Origin: JALZEG01 sp035942255
GTDB lineage: Bacteria > Actinomycetota > CADDZG01 > WHSQ01
DNA: 47,346 nt
Direction of reading: 5' to 3'
Assembly: GCA_035942255.1 (NCBI GenBank)
Contig: DASZDG010000051.1
Coordinates: forward strand, 1-47,346
The notes under the pieces were generated by a model. It did not search any database. It had not been told where the DNA came from and saw only the letters and a program-made list of their open reading frames with translations. The translations under genes and the position numbers were made by a program. Position 1 is the stretch's first letter, and each line of letters starts with the position of its first letter. This document shows, piece after piece, positions 25,617-33,850 of this stretch.

Positions 25617-27518
25617 CGAAGCGATCGCCCCTTCGAGTGTGACGAGCACCTCAGCTCCGTAGCGGTCGAGCTTCGCCGGGCCGACGCCGGAGATGCCGGC
25701 GAGCTGCGCTAGCGACGACGGAGACGCCTCGGCGATCTCCTGCAACGTCGTGTCGTGGAAGATCACGTACGCCGGCACGCCGTCCCGGCGGGCCCTCTCG
25801 AGCCGCCACGCCTTCAGCGCCTGGTAGACGGGATCGTGCGCCGACTCGGGCGGACGCTTGGCCTGGCGCAGCGGGTGCGGGACGAGGCAGCCGCCGAGCT
25901 CCTCGACGAACCGGCTCGGCGAGGTCCGCCCGCCGGTCGTCCACGTGAGATAGAGGTGGCGCTTCGCGCGCGTCAACCCCACGTACAGCAGGCGCCGCTC
26001 CTCGGCGATCGCCGCGTCGGTCTTGCTCCTCTTCCCCGGCAGCTCGCCCTCCTCGAGGCGCGGGAGGAAGACGGCCTCGAACTCGAGGCCCTTCGCGCGG
26101 TGGAGCGTCAGGAGATGCACGCCGTGGCCCTCACCGTCCGACGAGAAGCGGCGTTCGACGTGCGCGACCCACGCGGCGACGGTGTGCTCGCCGTGCGCCG
26201 GCTCGTACTCGCGCGCCAGCCGCACGAGACGAGCGAGGTCGTTCTGGCGCGTGGTCTCCTGGTCGCCGAGACCCTCGGGCGGGCGCTCGGTGTAGCCGTC
26301 GCGCTGTGCCGCGCGCAGCACGTCGCCGCCCACGTCCACGGACTGCGACCGCCGCAGCGTCGACAGCAGGCGCCGCGCCGCGATGCGCGTGAGGAACGCG
26401 CCGTCGCGGACCTGGAACGGGATGCGCGCGGCCCCCAGCGCGTCCTCGTAGTCCTCCGACCGGAAGTTCACCCGGTAGAGCACCGCCATCTCCTCGTACG
26501 GCACGCCCGCCTCGCGCAGCGCCTTGATGCGCTCGACGAGGAACTTGGTCTCCGACCCGCGGTCGACGAACGGCGCGACCACCGGAGCAGGCCCGTCCTC
26601 GCGCACCGGGCGCAGCGTCTTCTCCGCGCCGCCGAGCTTCGGGACCAGGCGGTTCGCCAGCGTCAGCACCTGCGGCGTCGAGCGGTAGTTCTGCTCGAGC
26701 CGGACGACCTTGACCCGCGGCCACTTGCGCGGCATCTCCAGGAGATACCGCGGCGACGCTCCGGTGAACGAGTAGATCGACTGGTAGTCGTCGCCGACGA
26801 CGCAGAGGTCGTCCCGCTCCCCCACCCACGCGTCGAGCAGCGTCTGCTGGAGCAGGTTCACGTCCTGGTACTCGTCGACCGTGAACGCGCAATAGCGCTG
26901 GTGGAACCGTTCGAGCGCCCACTCGTCCTCCGCGAACATCCGGATCGTCGCCTCGAGGAGGTCTTCGAAGTCCATCGCGCCGTCGCGCGCCTTGCGTCGC
27001 TCGTAGGCGCGGTAGACGTTCGTCATCAAGTCGGCGGGGATCGGTGGGACGTGGTCGCCGATCGAGCCGGCGTACTCGTCCGGGCCGAGCCGGCGGTTCT
27101 TCGCCCATTCGATCTCGGTCGCGAGGTCGCCGGCGGGGCGGAAGCGGTACGGCTTGGGCAGCGTGTTCCCGATCTGGCGGAGCATGATCGCCTTGCTCGG
27201 CAGGATGCGCGGGGGCTCGTCGGCGGCGAGGTGGCGGAGCTGGGCGAGGGCCGCCGCGTGGAACGTGCGGGCCCTGACGCCCGACACCCCGAGCGTCGCC
27301 AGGCGCGCCCGCATCTCGCCGGCCGCCTTGTCCGTGAACGTGACGGCGAGGATCTCGCCGGGGCGGAACGCGTCCGACTCGACCTGGTAGGCGATCCGGC
27401 GCGTGATCGTCGTCGTCTTGCCGGACCCGGCCCCCGCGAGGATGCACACGGGCCCCCGGACGGCACGTACGGCGTCGGCTTGCTCGGGGTTCAGCCCCTC
27501 GAGGATCTGTGGATTCAC
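25614..27518 (-). CDS. uvrD2: UvrD2-type superfamily 1 DNA helicase with HRDC-like C-terminus
   Basis: ATP-driven 3'-5' DNA helicase. The 634-residue protein has Walker A LAGAGSGKTT (K34), VTFTDKAAGEMR, the DEYQDVN Walker B box, GDDYQSIYSFTGA, QNYRSTP, and LLYVGLTRAKRHLYL. The C-terminal 80 residues (VYQALKAWRLERARRDGVPAYVIFHDTTLQEIA...ISGVGPAKLDRYG) form an HRDC domain, as in mycobacterial UvrD2. The four-cysteine segment known in mycobacterial UvrD2 is not seen. GTG start: TACTGT ends 6 bases before it and no Shine-Dalgarno sequence exists. A strong hairpin just upstream separates it from the previous gene. The nuclease gene follows by 10 bases. Confidence 0.92.
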   Translation of the reverse strand: MNPQILEGLNPEQADAVRAVRGPVCILAGAGSGKTTTITRRIAYQVESDAFRPGEILAVTFTDKAAGEMRARLATLGVSGVRARTFHAAALAQLRHLAADEPPRILPSKAIMLRQIGNTLPKPYRFRPAGDLATEIEWAKNRRLGPDEYAGSIGDHVPPIPADLMTNVYRAYERRKARDGAMDFEDLLEATIRMFAEDEWALERFHQRYCAFTVDEYQDVNLLQQTLLDAWVGERDDLCVVGDDYQSIYSFTGASPRYLLEMPRKWPRVKVVRLEQNYRSTPQVLTLANRLVPKLGGAEKTLRPVREDGPAPVVAPFVDRGSETKFLVERIKALREAGVPYEEMAVLYRVNFRSEDYEDALGAARIPFQVRDGAFLTRIAARRLLSTLRRSQSVDVGGDVLRAAQRDGYTERPPEGLGDQETTRQNDLARLVRLAREYEPAHGEHTVAAWVAHVERRFSSDGEGHGVHLLTLHRAKGLEFEAVFLPRLEEGELPGKRSKTDAAIAEERRLLYVGLTRAKRHLYLTWTTGGRTSPSRFVEELGGCLVPHPLRQAKRPPESAHDPVYQALKAWRLERARRDGVPAYVIFHDTTLQEIAEASPSSLAQLAGISGVGPAKLDRYGAEVLVTLEGAIAS

Positions 27519-27524
27519 GCGTCC

Positions 27525-27530
27525 ACAGTA
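27525..27530 (-). promoter_or_regulatory. Putative leaderless -10 box of uvrD2 (TACTGT)
   Basis: On the minus strand TACTGT (TANNNT) ends exactly 6 bases before the uvrD2 GTG start. Confidence 0.45.
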
Positions 27531-27547
27531 GGGGCGGGGTACGACGA

Positions 27548-27577
27548 AGGCCCGGTTTTCCGCCTAAAACCGGGCCT
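27548..27577 (-). terminator. Strong 12-bp hairpin terminator
   Basis: AGGCCCGGTTTT (27548-27559) pairs perfectly with AAAACCGGGCCT (27566-27577) around a 6-base loop. It follows the stop codon of the secreted protein gene by 21 bases on the minus strand and comes before the uvrD2 promoter. The T run lies within the stem rather than after it. Confidence 0.75.
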
Positions 27578-27598
27578 CGCCGAAACCTGCTGAAAGAG

Positions 27599-28195
27599 CT
27601 ACTTCTTGAGCTTGTAGTCCGCGCCCACCTTGGTGGTGTCGATGTACGGGCCGCCGGCGCCGGCGGGCTGGGAGCTGCCCGTGTAGACGAAGCTCTGCGC
27701 CTGCGGCGACGTCAGCGTCTGGCCCTTGCCGAGCGCCTCGTGAGCGCTGCGCGGGATCGTCAGCTGCGTCCCGACGACCTCGATCGGGATGGTCTCGCCG
27801 GTGCAGGAGTCGCGCAGCTGGGCCTCCGCCTCGGTCAGCGCGTTCGTCGCGCCCGGGTAGAAGACCTCGAAGTTCAGGCACTGGCTGCCGGGGTCGCCGT
27901 TGACCCGGACCCGGAGCCCGAGGCCCTGCGTCGCGGGCGGCGCCTGCTCGTTCAGGAAGAGGATGTAGAGGTTCTTCGCGTCGTTGCTGAACGTGACCGT
28001 GCCGAGGTCGCTCGCGTTGCCCGCGTCGGCCCCCAGGTTCTGGTCGCCCGTGGAGCCGTCGCCGGTCCCCTGGTCGTTGATCGCGTTCGCGTCGCCGATC
28101 GGGTCGTCGATCTGCGGCTTGGGGGCCGCGTTCGCCTGCAGCGCGCCCGTCACGATCATGCTGACCGCCGCCAGCAGCAGCATCGTCTTCTTCAT
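27599..28195 (-). CDS. Small secreted protein of unknown function (DPIGDAN-type)
   Basis: A 198-residue exported protein: signal peptide MKKTMLLLAAVSMIVTGALQ with probable cleavage at ANA-AP. The mature part begins DDPIGDANAINDQGTGDGS and continues with short beta strands (LGTVTFSNDAKNLYILFLN, LGLRVRVNGDP) and two cysteines (SQCLNF, DSCTG) likely to form a disulphide. The pattern recalls DOMON/CBM9-like or calcium-binding beta-sandwich proteins, but I do not recognise the family. GGAGGAAG precedes the ATG at 28195; the longer reading to 28648 crosses the divergent SCP2 gene and is not real. A perfect hairpin follows the stop. Confidence 0.7.
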   Translation of the reverse strand: MKKTMLLLAAVSMIVTGALQANAAPKPQIDDPIGDANAINDQGTGDGSTGDQNLGADAGNASDLGTVTFSNDAKNLYILFLNEQAPPATQGLGLRVRVNGDPGSQCLNFEVFYPGATNALTEAEAQLRDSCTGETIPIEVVGTQLTIPRSAHEALGKGQTLTSPQAQSFVYTGSSQPAGAGGPYIDTTKVGADYKLKK

Positions 28196-28324
28196 GACTT
28201 CCTCCGAACGTCGTGTCGGTGATATCCGCCTACGAGGACGTATTCGCCCTCCGGGCTCCGAGGCCCTTCCCGGCCACGGCCAGGTCTTAAGCTCCTTTCT
28301 CCGCCACCGAGCCAGGAGGAAGCC

Positions 28325-28750
28325 ATGGCCGACACCCCCGACCCCGCAGTCCTCGCCGAAGCGATCAAGGACCTCGACGACGAGGCGCTCGCGGAGCAGA
28401 TCCGCTCGATAGGCGTCGACTCCGCCCTGGGGGCGATCTTCAGCGGGATGGAGGAGGCGTTCGTCCCCGAGCGGGCCGCGGGCGTCGAATCGACGATCCA
28501 GTACGACATCGCGACCGACGAGGGGACGAAGACGTGGAGCGTCTCGTTCGCGGGCGGCAAGTGCACGACCTCCGAGGGGGCCGCGACGAACCCGCGCCTC
28601 ACGCTTCAGATCGGGATCGTCGACTTCATCAGGCTGATCTTCGGCCAAGCGCAGGGCCCCCAGCTGTTCATGACCGGCAAGATCAAGCTGCAGGGCGACA
28701 TGATGTTCGCGATGCAGATGCAGGGCTTCTTCAAGAGGGACTTCGTCTAA
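28325..28750 (+). CDS. SCP2-like lipid/sterol-binding protein
   Basis: A 141-residue protein of the sterol carrier protein 2 family, which binds lipids in a hydrophobic tunnel. Recognised from IQYDIATDEGTKTWSVSF, LTLQIGIVDFIRLIFGQ and the C-terminal LFMTGKIKLQGDMMFAMQM, the usual SCP2 ending (kGkLkikGDmmlam). No signal peptide, so cytoplasmic. GGAGG lies 6 bases before the ATG. A TAAGCT box about 35 bases upstream could be its -10. Ligand unknown; a thiolase gene 2.8 kb downstream hints at lipid metabolism. Confidence 0.85.
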   Translation: MADTPDPAVLAEAIKDLDDEALAEQIRSIGVDSALGAIFSGMEEAFVPERAAGVESTIQYDIATDEGTKTWSVSFAGGKCTTSEGAATNPRLTLQIGIVDFIRLIFGQAQGPQLFMTGKIKLQGDMMFAMQMQGFFKRDFV

Positions 28751-28753
28751 CTA

Positions 28754-28785
28754 GACCTGCAGGTCAAGAGCCTCTTCGCTACCGT
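28754..28785. promoter_or_regulatory. Palindromes and -10-like box before the small ORF
   Basis: GACCTGCAGGTC (28754-28765) is a perfect 12-bp palindrome, followed at once by AAGAGCCTCTT (28766-28776, palindromic around its central C) and by TACCGT (28780-28785, TANNNT). This could be an operator-promoter for the small ORF that starts 33 bases later. Confidence 0.35.
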
Positions 28786-28817
28786 GGGACCCCGCGGCGG
28801 ACGAGAGGAGGTTCCCC

Positions 28818-28991
28818 ATGCGCAACATCCAGGACTTCCGGGCCGAAGGCGTCCTCGGAGCGGCCGACCCCGGGCTCGCGTACGCGGCCCCCGACGTGCT
28901 CGTCTGGCCCCAGGGGAGCACCCCGGCGCCCCGCGACCTGAGGGACTCCGCGGCGGACCTGGTCCTCTCGACCAACGGCCTCACCCGCTAG
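28818..28991 (+). CDS. 57-residue hypothetical protein
   Basis: A short ORF starting MRNIQDFRAEGVLGAADPG and ending NGLTR. GAGGAGG lies 6 bases before the ATG, and codon third positions are almost all G or C, as in neighbouring genes. No signal peptide, membrane helix or known motif. It has its own possible promoter upstream and a CGCCCC/GGGGCG hairpin shortly after the stop (about 28999-29013). Family unknown; the ribosome-binding site and codon use support it as real. Confidence 0.55.
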   Translation: MRNIQDFRAEGVLGAADPGLAYAAPDVLVWPQGSTPAPRDLRDSAADLVLSTNGLTR

Positions 28992-29090
28992 ACCCCCGCG
29001 CCCCCTGCGGGGCGGAAGGAACTCGGCCCGGTTCCGGCGAACCCCCGGGTTGACACCCCTTCCCGCCTAGACCGACCCCAGGGGGCTTTC

Positions 29091-31544
29091 TTGAAGAAGC
29101 TGCTGCTGCGCGCCACCGTCCTCGGCGCGTCCGTTCTCGTCCTCGCGTCCTCCGTCGTCCCGGCAGGAGCCGCCTCGCCGGCCGACGCCCCCGATCGAAG
29201 CGTCGAGCCGGTGATCCTCACGGGGGCCCAGCTCCCCGGCTGGTCCGGCCCTGCCGCAGAGGGCGTCGCCGAGCCCTACCCGAGCGGGAGCAACCAGCCC
29301 GTCGTCGGGCAGCGTGACGCCCACAACGGCCGGCTCGTCGTCCCGCCCGCGGTGGGGGTCGACCCCGACGCGGTCGTCGCGTACGCGTACGACGGCGAGC
29401 GGTTCGAGGAGATCCCCGTCCAGGTGGACGAGCGCTTCCCCTACTTCCTCTCGAACCCGAACTCCGACTTCGCCTTCTACTCGGGCACCGACAAGGAGCT
29501 CACCTACGCGTGGGACACCGAGTCGTGGAAGAAGACGGCCGGCCGCTGCGAGGCCGAGTACCCCGAGCAGGACACGAGCAAGCTCAAGGGCTTCCCGACG
29601 ACCGACCCCGTCCCAACGCTCGACCACGACGACGAGGTCGTGTTCATGGCCGACGACGCGGGGCTGCGCGCAGACCTCGACGCCCAGGGCCCTCCGGGCA
29701 CCGGCGACCAGCGCCACGAGATCGCGCTCGTCGACCCGCGGGACCCGACCGCCGAGCGCTACGTCTACCTCTTCACGAAGGCGTCGGGCCCGACGTTCAC
29801 GGCCGACAACGGCTACGTCGACTACGAGCGCGACGCGAACGCCGACGAGTGGATCGACAAGAACAGCTTCACCAAGGACGACCCCGAGAAGCTCGGTACC
29901 TCGAACGAGCCCTACGGCCCGAACCTCTCCGGGACCGTGTGCGACCCCGACGGGACCGTGCGCAACTCGACCGACCGGTTCCCCCGCGACGGCGTGACCG
30001 TCACCACCGACACCTACCAGTGGCGCGCTACCGGGCGGTGGATGATCCGCGAGATGCACGTGACGGCGCCGGGCACCACCCGCACGTTCGGCCCCGACCT
30101 CATCGACCGCTGGAAGGGCCGCGCGTTCCAGCAGAGCCCGGAGTCGAACATCTCGCTCGTCGGGTTCGAGGACGAGCAGGTGAACTGGGAGGCGAACTCG
30201 GCGCTGCTCGGCGAGCTCGAGGGCCCGGTCCGCGCCATCCGCGAGGTCTGGGGCGCGGACTCCGGCACGAACGTCACGAAGACGGAGACCTTCTACCGTG
30301 ACCTCATCACGTACCGGTACCGCGTGCGCGTGCACCCGATCCCGCCGGACGGCCTCTACACCTCGTGGGACTACAACCACGACAAGGTCGCGACCTACTT
30401 CAACGAGACGAAGACGGGGGGCGTGCCGATCGACGGCGTCAACGACGACATCCTCAACATCGACGAGGCCCCCAACGGCGACCCCGCGTTCTTCGACGCC
30501 CCCGACCCGACGTTCACGAAGCCGCTCGCGTTCCTGAACTGGGAGCAGGTGGCGGGCCGCGGTGACAACGGGTCGCTGGTCTACATGTTCGAGCTCAAGA
30601 ACGCGCAGGGGCTCGAGAACCCGACCGTCGTCCCCTACTACCGCGACGACGCGTGCTTCGACGACGGCACCGGCGACAACCCGTCGCCGCGCCTCAACCC
30701 CGGCGACCCGGACCCGAGGGACCTGCCCTGCTATACGGAGGCGCCTGCGGGCTACGAGGGCCCGTACCAGCAGGGGGCGTTCGGCAGCCACGGCGTCCAC
30801 TACTTCTTCACGGGCGACACCGACAACGCGACGGCGCCGGTGCAGACCACCGAGATCGACGGCCAGCAGTGGCAGTGGGCCGTGCCGACCGACGCGCCGA
30901 AGAACGTCGGCGACCGCTACGCCAACACGGTCAAGACCCCGCTCGTGCCGGTCGTGACCCTCCAGCCGAACACGCCCGGCGCGGTGCAGCCGACGGCGCT
31001 CAAGATCACCGGTGCCACGTCGGGGCAGACGACGGACGAGGTCGTGCTCGAGGCGACGCTCACGAGTGATGGCCAGCCGGTCGCGGGCGAGACGATCTCG
31101 TTCACGCTCGACGGCGCCGAGGCCGGCGAGGCGGTCACGGCCGCCGACGGCAGCGCGTCGGTTCCGGTGACGCTGTCGGGCCCCGCCCGGACGACCGAGG
31201 TGTCGGCCGTCTTCGGGGGGTCCGAGAGCTACCGCGAGTCGTCGGCGACCGCGCCGTTCGAGGTGCTGCACGAGGACTCGTCGCTCGAGCTGTCGCTGAC
31301 GAGATCGTCCGGGAACTCCAGCGCCGCCGGCGTACGCCTCGCGGAGACCGACGACGGGTCGCCGCTCGCGGGACGGACCGTCACGTTCCTCGTGAACGGA
31401 GCAGCCGCCGGCTCGGCGACCACGGGCGCCGACGGCAGCGCGTCGGTCACGCTGCGCACGAAGAAGGGCGACGTCGTCACGGCCTCCTTCGCCGGCGACG
31501 AGGCGTACGCCGGCGCGACCGACGAGGAGACCGTTACGAAGTAG
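29091..31544 (+). CDS. Large secreted protein with C-terminal Ig-like repeats
   Basis: An 817-residue exported protein. TTG start with MKKLLLRATVLGASVLVLAS signal peptide and cleavage probably at AGA-AS. Residues 50-620 are rich in Asp, Tyr and Trp (for example AYDGERFEEIPVQVDERFPYF, YFFTGDTDNATAP) and look like a beta-rich extracellular domain I do not recognise. Two Ig-like (Big3-type) modules end the chain, each with the pattern AADGSASV or GADGSASV; the underlying DNA shares an exact 20-base block (31143-31162 and 31428-31447), showing recent duplication. No anchor motif. The TTG has only a weak GGGGG ribosome site, so the start is less sure. Confidence 0.68.
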   Translation: MKKLLLRATVLGASVLVLASSVVPAGAASPADAPDRSVEPVILTGAQLPGWSGPAAEGVAEPYPSGSNQPVVGQRDAHNGRLVVPPAVGVDPDAVVAYAYDGERFEEIPVQVDERFPYFLSNPNSDFAFYSGTDKELTYAWDTESWKKTAGRCEAEYPEQDTSKLKGFPTTDPVPTLDHDDEVVFMADDAGLRADLDAQGPPGTGDQRHEIALVDPRDPTAERYVYLFTKASGPTFTADNGYVDYERDANADEWIDKNSFTKDDPEKLGTSNEPYGPNLSGTVCDPDGTVRNSTDRFPRDGVTVTTDTYQWRATGRWMIREMHVTAPGTTRTFGPDLIDRWKGRAFQQSPESNISLVGFEDEQVNWEANSALLGELEGPVRAIREVWGADSGTNVTKTETFYRDLITYRYRVRVHPIPPDGLYTSWDYNHDKVATYFNETKTGGVPIDGVNDDILNIDEAPNGDPAFFDAPDPTFTKPLAFLNWEQVAGRGDNGSLVYMFELKNAQGLENPTVVPYYRDDACFDDGTGDNPSPRLNPGDPDPRDLPCYTEAPAGYEGPYQQGAFGSHGVHYFFTGDTDNATAPVQTTEIDGQQWQWAVPTDAPKNVGDRYANTVKTPLVPVVTLQPNTPGAVQPTALKITGATSGQTTDEVVLEATLTSDGQPVAGETISFTLDGAEAGEAVTAADGSASVPVTLSGPARTTEVSAVFGGSESYRESSATAPFEVLHEDSSLELSLTRSSGNSSAAGVRLAETDDGSPLAGRTVTFLVNGAAAGSATTGADGSASVTLRTKKGDVVTASFAGDEAYAGATDEETVTK

Positions 31545-31590
31545 AGGGCATTAGGGTCTTCGGGAGCCATCGACTACCCGAGGAGCCCCC

Positions 31591-32754
31591 ATGCCTGAAG
31601 CCGTCATCGTCTCCGCCGCACGCACGCCGATAGGGCGCGCCAAGAAGGGGTCTCTGCTCGACGTACGGCCGGACGACATGGCCGCGTTCGCGGTCTCGGC
31701 CGCGCTGGCGAAGGCGCCCGAGCTCGACCCGGGCGAGGTCGTCGACGTCATGATCGGCTGCGGCTTCCCGGAGCAGAAGCAGGGCATGAACCTGGGCCGC
31801 CGCGTCGCGCTGCTCGCCGGTCTTCCCGAGCACGTTCCCGGCACGACCGTCAACCGCTTCTGCGCGTCGAGCCTGCAGACCATTCGCATGGCGTTCCACG
31901 CGATCAAGGCGGGCGAGGGTGACGTCTTCGTCGCGGGGGGCGTCGAGTCGATCTCGCAGGTCGACGGCTACCCGAAGGACATGGAGGAGCTGCACCCGAA
32001 GCTCTTCGGCGACGACGCGCCGATCGCCAACGTCTACATACCGATGGGGATGACCGCCGAGAACGTGGCGGAGAAGTACGACGTGTCGCGCGACGACATG
32101 GACCGGTTCGCGCAGCGCTCGCAGGAGCGCGCGGTCGCGGCCCAGCAGTCCGGCTTCTTCGAGCGGGAGATCTCTCCGTACGTGAAGGAGGACGGGACCG
32201 AGGTGACGTCCGACGACGGGCCGCGCCCGAGCTCGACGCTCGAGAAGCTCCAGTCGCTGCCCCCGGCGTTCAAGCCCGACGGGTCGGTGACCGCGGGGAA
32301 CTCGTGCCCGCTGAACGACGGGGCCGCAGCCGTGGTCGTGATGAGCGACGAGCGGGCGCGACAGCTAGGGATCCAGCCGATCGCGCGGATCATCGCTTCG
32401 TCGGTATCGGGCGTCGCGCCGGAGATCATGGGCGTGGGGCCCATCGAGGCGGTGCGCAAGGTCCTGAAGCAGGCCGGCATGTCGATCGACGACGTCGACG
32501 TGATGGAGCTGAACGAGGCGTTCGCGGCGCAGGTGCTGCCGGTGTGCCGCGAGGTCGGCGTCGACCCGTTCGGCGAGAAGCTGAACCCGAACGGCGGGGC
32601 GATCGCGCTCGGCCACCCCTACGGCATGACGGGGGCCCGGATCATGTGCACGCTGCTGAACGACCTGAAGACCCGCGACCAGACGATCGGGCTCGAGACG
32701 ATGTGCGTCGGCGGGGGCCAGGGCATGGCGATGCTCATCGAGCGAATCTCCTAG
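31591..32754 (+). CDS. fadA: Acetyl-CoA acyltransferase (thiolase)
   Basis: Thiolase that joins or cleaves acyl-CoA and acetyl-CoA. The 387-residue protein has the nucleophile C91 in NRFCASSLQTI, GGVESISQ, the NEAFAAQ motif, GGAIALGHPYGMTGAR with its catalytic His, and the second cysteine in CVGGGQGMA. Length and motifs fit FadA-type degradative or PhaA-type biosynthetic thiolases; no partner fadB gene is near. AGGAG precedes the ATG. Its stop codon lies inside a perfect 22-bp palindrome, likely the end-of-transcript hairpin. Confidence 0.92.
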   Translation: MPEAVIVSAARTPIGRAKKGSLLDVRPDDMAAFAVSAALAKAPELDPGEVVDVMIGCGFPEQKQGMNLGRRVALLAGLPEHVPGTTVNRFCASSLQTIRMAFHAIKAGEGDVFVAGGVESISQVDGYPKDMEELHPKLFGDDAPIANVYIPMGMTAENVAEKYDVSRDDMDRFAQRSQERAVAAQQSGFFEREISPYVKEDGTEVTSDDGPRPSSTLEKLQSLPPAFKPDGSVTAGNSCPLNDGAAAVVVMSDERARQLGIQPIARIIASSVSGVAPEIMGVGPIEAVRKVLKQAGMSIDDVDVMELNEAFAAQVLPVCREVGVDPFGEKLNPNGGAIALGHPYGMTGARIMCTLLNDLKTRDQTIGLETMCVGGGQGMAMLIERIS

Positions 32755-32763
32755 GAGATTCGC
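32742..32763. terminator. Perfect 22-bp palindrome spanning the thiolase stop codon
   Basis: GCGAATCTCCT and its exact complement AGGAGATTCGC abut at the stop codon TAG (32752-32754). It lies between the convergent thiolase and lipoprotein genes and may form a hairpin for ending transcription in both directions; no T-tract is seen. Confidence 0.45.
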
Positions 32764-32784
32764 CAAACAGATGGAGCGTTTGAG

Positions 32785-33765
32785 CTAGGAGCCGAGCTCC
32801 TCTTCCCACGCGGCGGCTAACGTGTCGACCGCGCGGTCTTCGTAGCCCACGATCAACGCGTCCACGTCCCCGGCCTCGACACCGGCCGCGGCGACCGAAG
32901 TGCCCGCGGACGCCGCGTCCTTCTCCATGCCGCGCGCCTGGCGGTTCAACGTGTCGCTCCCGCGCGCCGCGACGATCGTGCCCACGACTGTGCCGCGGGA
33001 GTCCCACACGACCGCGGCCCCCAGCGCCTCTAGATCCTCGTCGTGGATCGTGACCGCGTCGGCGAAGTCCGAGCCGAGAAAGGCCCCCGGCGCGAACCCC
33101 GCGGCCGAGTACCCCTCCGGCAGCGAGTCCGTCGGAGCCCCCGCCGCGATCGCCGGCGGCAGGGCGTTGATCGACGGGACGTCCTCGGGCGCGAGCGGCG
33201 CGGGTTCACCCTGCGCGGTGCGCCACAGCGTCGCGGCATAGGACGCCGCCGTCGCGTTCGCGCCGCTCAACGCGATCACGCGCTCGCCGCCCGCCCACAG
33301 GACGGTAACGGCATCACCCGCGGCCGCCCAGGCAAACCGCGTGCCGCCGGCCTCCGCGACGACACCTCCTGCTCGTTTCAAGGCGTCTCCGAAGTCGGCG
33401 GAGACCCGCTCGAGGTCGAGGACGCTGAAGGTCGCCAGAGCCTCCTCCCCGTCGTGCAGCACGCCGAGCGCAGCGGCCGAGAACTCGCCGCCCCACAGCG
33501 CGTTCTCGTTCAGCAGCCCGAACAGGAACGGCGACGTCGGCGTGGCGCAGGTTCCCGGGATGTCGGGGACGAGCCCGGCCGCGTCGGGCCCCGGCCACAG
33601 CCCTGCGGTGGCGGGATCGAGGGGGCCTCGCGGGAGCTCCGGGCACGTCCTGGCCTCCGGGGCGGCGGTCGAGGGGGCCTCGGTCGGTCGCGCTGCACGC
33701 GGCTCGGCTCCCGAGCCTCCCGCGCACGCGGCCAGCACCAGCAACGCCACTGCCGAACGCCGCAC
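32785..33765 (-). CDS. Lipoprotein of unknown function
   Basis: A 326-residue lipoprotein: GTG start with MRRSAVALLVLAACAGG, a textbook lipobox LAAC (Cys14). A Pro/Ala/Thr-rich linker follows (about 20-40), then a domain with alternating strands and helices (FGLLNENALWGGEFSAAALGVLHDGEEALATFSVLDLERVSADFGDALK; VWDSRGTVVGTIVAARG) reminiscent of the duplicated DUF-type lipoproteins that hold small ligands, but I do not recognise the family. GAGGGGGT lies 6 bases before the GTG, which fixes the start; the longer ATG reading to 34017 crosses the divergent PhoD gene. Confidence 0.7.
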   Translation of the reverse strand: MRRSAVALLVLAACAGGSGAEPRAARPTEAPSTAAPEARTCPELPRGPLDPATAGLWPGPDAAGLVPDIPGTCATPTSPFLFGLLNENALWGGEFSAAALGVLHDGEEALATFSVLDLERVSADFGDALKRAGGVVAEAGGTRFAWAAAGDAVTVLWAGGERVIALSGANATAASYAATLWRTAQGEPAPLAPEDVPSINALPPAIAAGAPTDSLPEGYSAAGFAPGAFLGSDFADAVTIHDEDLEALGAAVVWDSRGTVVGTIVAARGSDTLNRQARGMEKDAASAGTSVAAAGVEAGDVDALIVGYEDRAVDTLAAAWEEELGS

Positions 33766-33850
33766 CCGACCACCCCCTCGGCAGTGAGCATACGCAGCGA
33801 AGGCGCTCGGCCCGCTTGAGAGGCGCCGCTCCGCCGCCGATACCCCCTGT

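Noticed and set aside
29050..29073. TTGACA followed by TAGACC before the large secreted protein
   Set aside because: The gap between the boxes is only 12 bases instead of 16-18, so it is not a convincing promoter.
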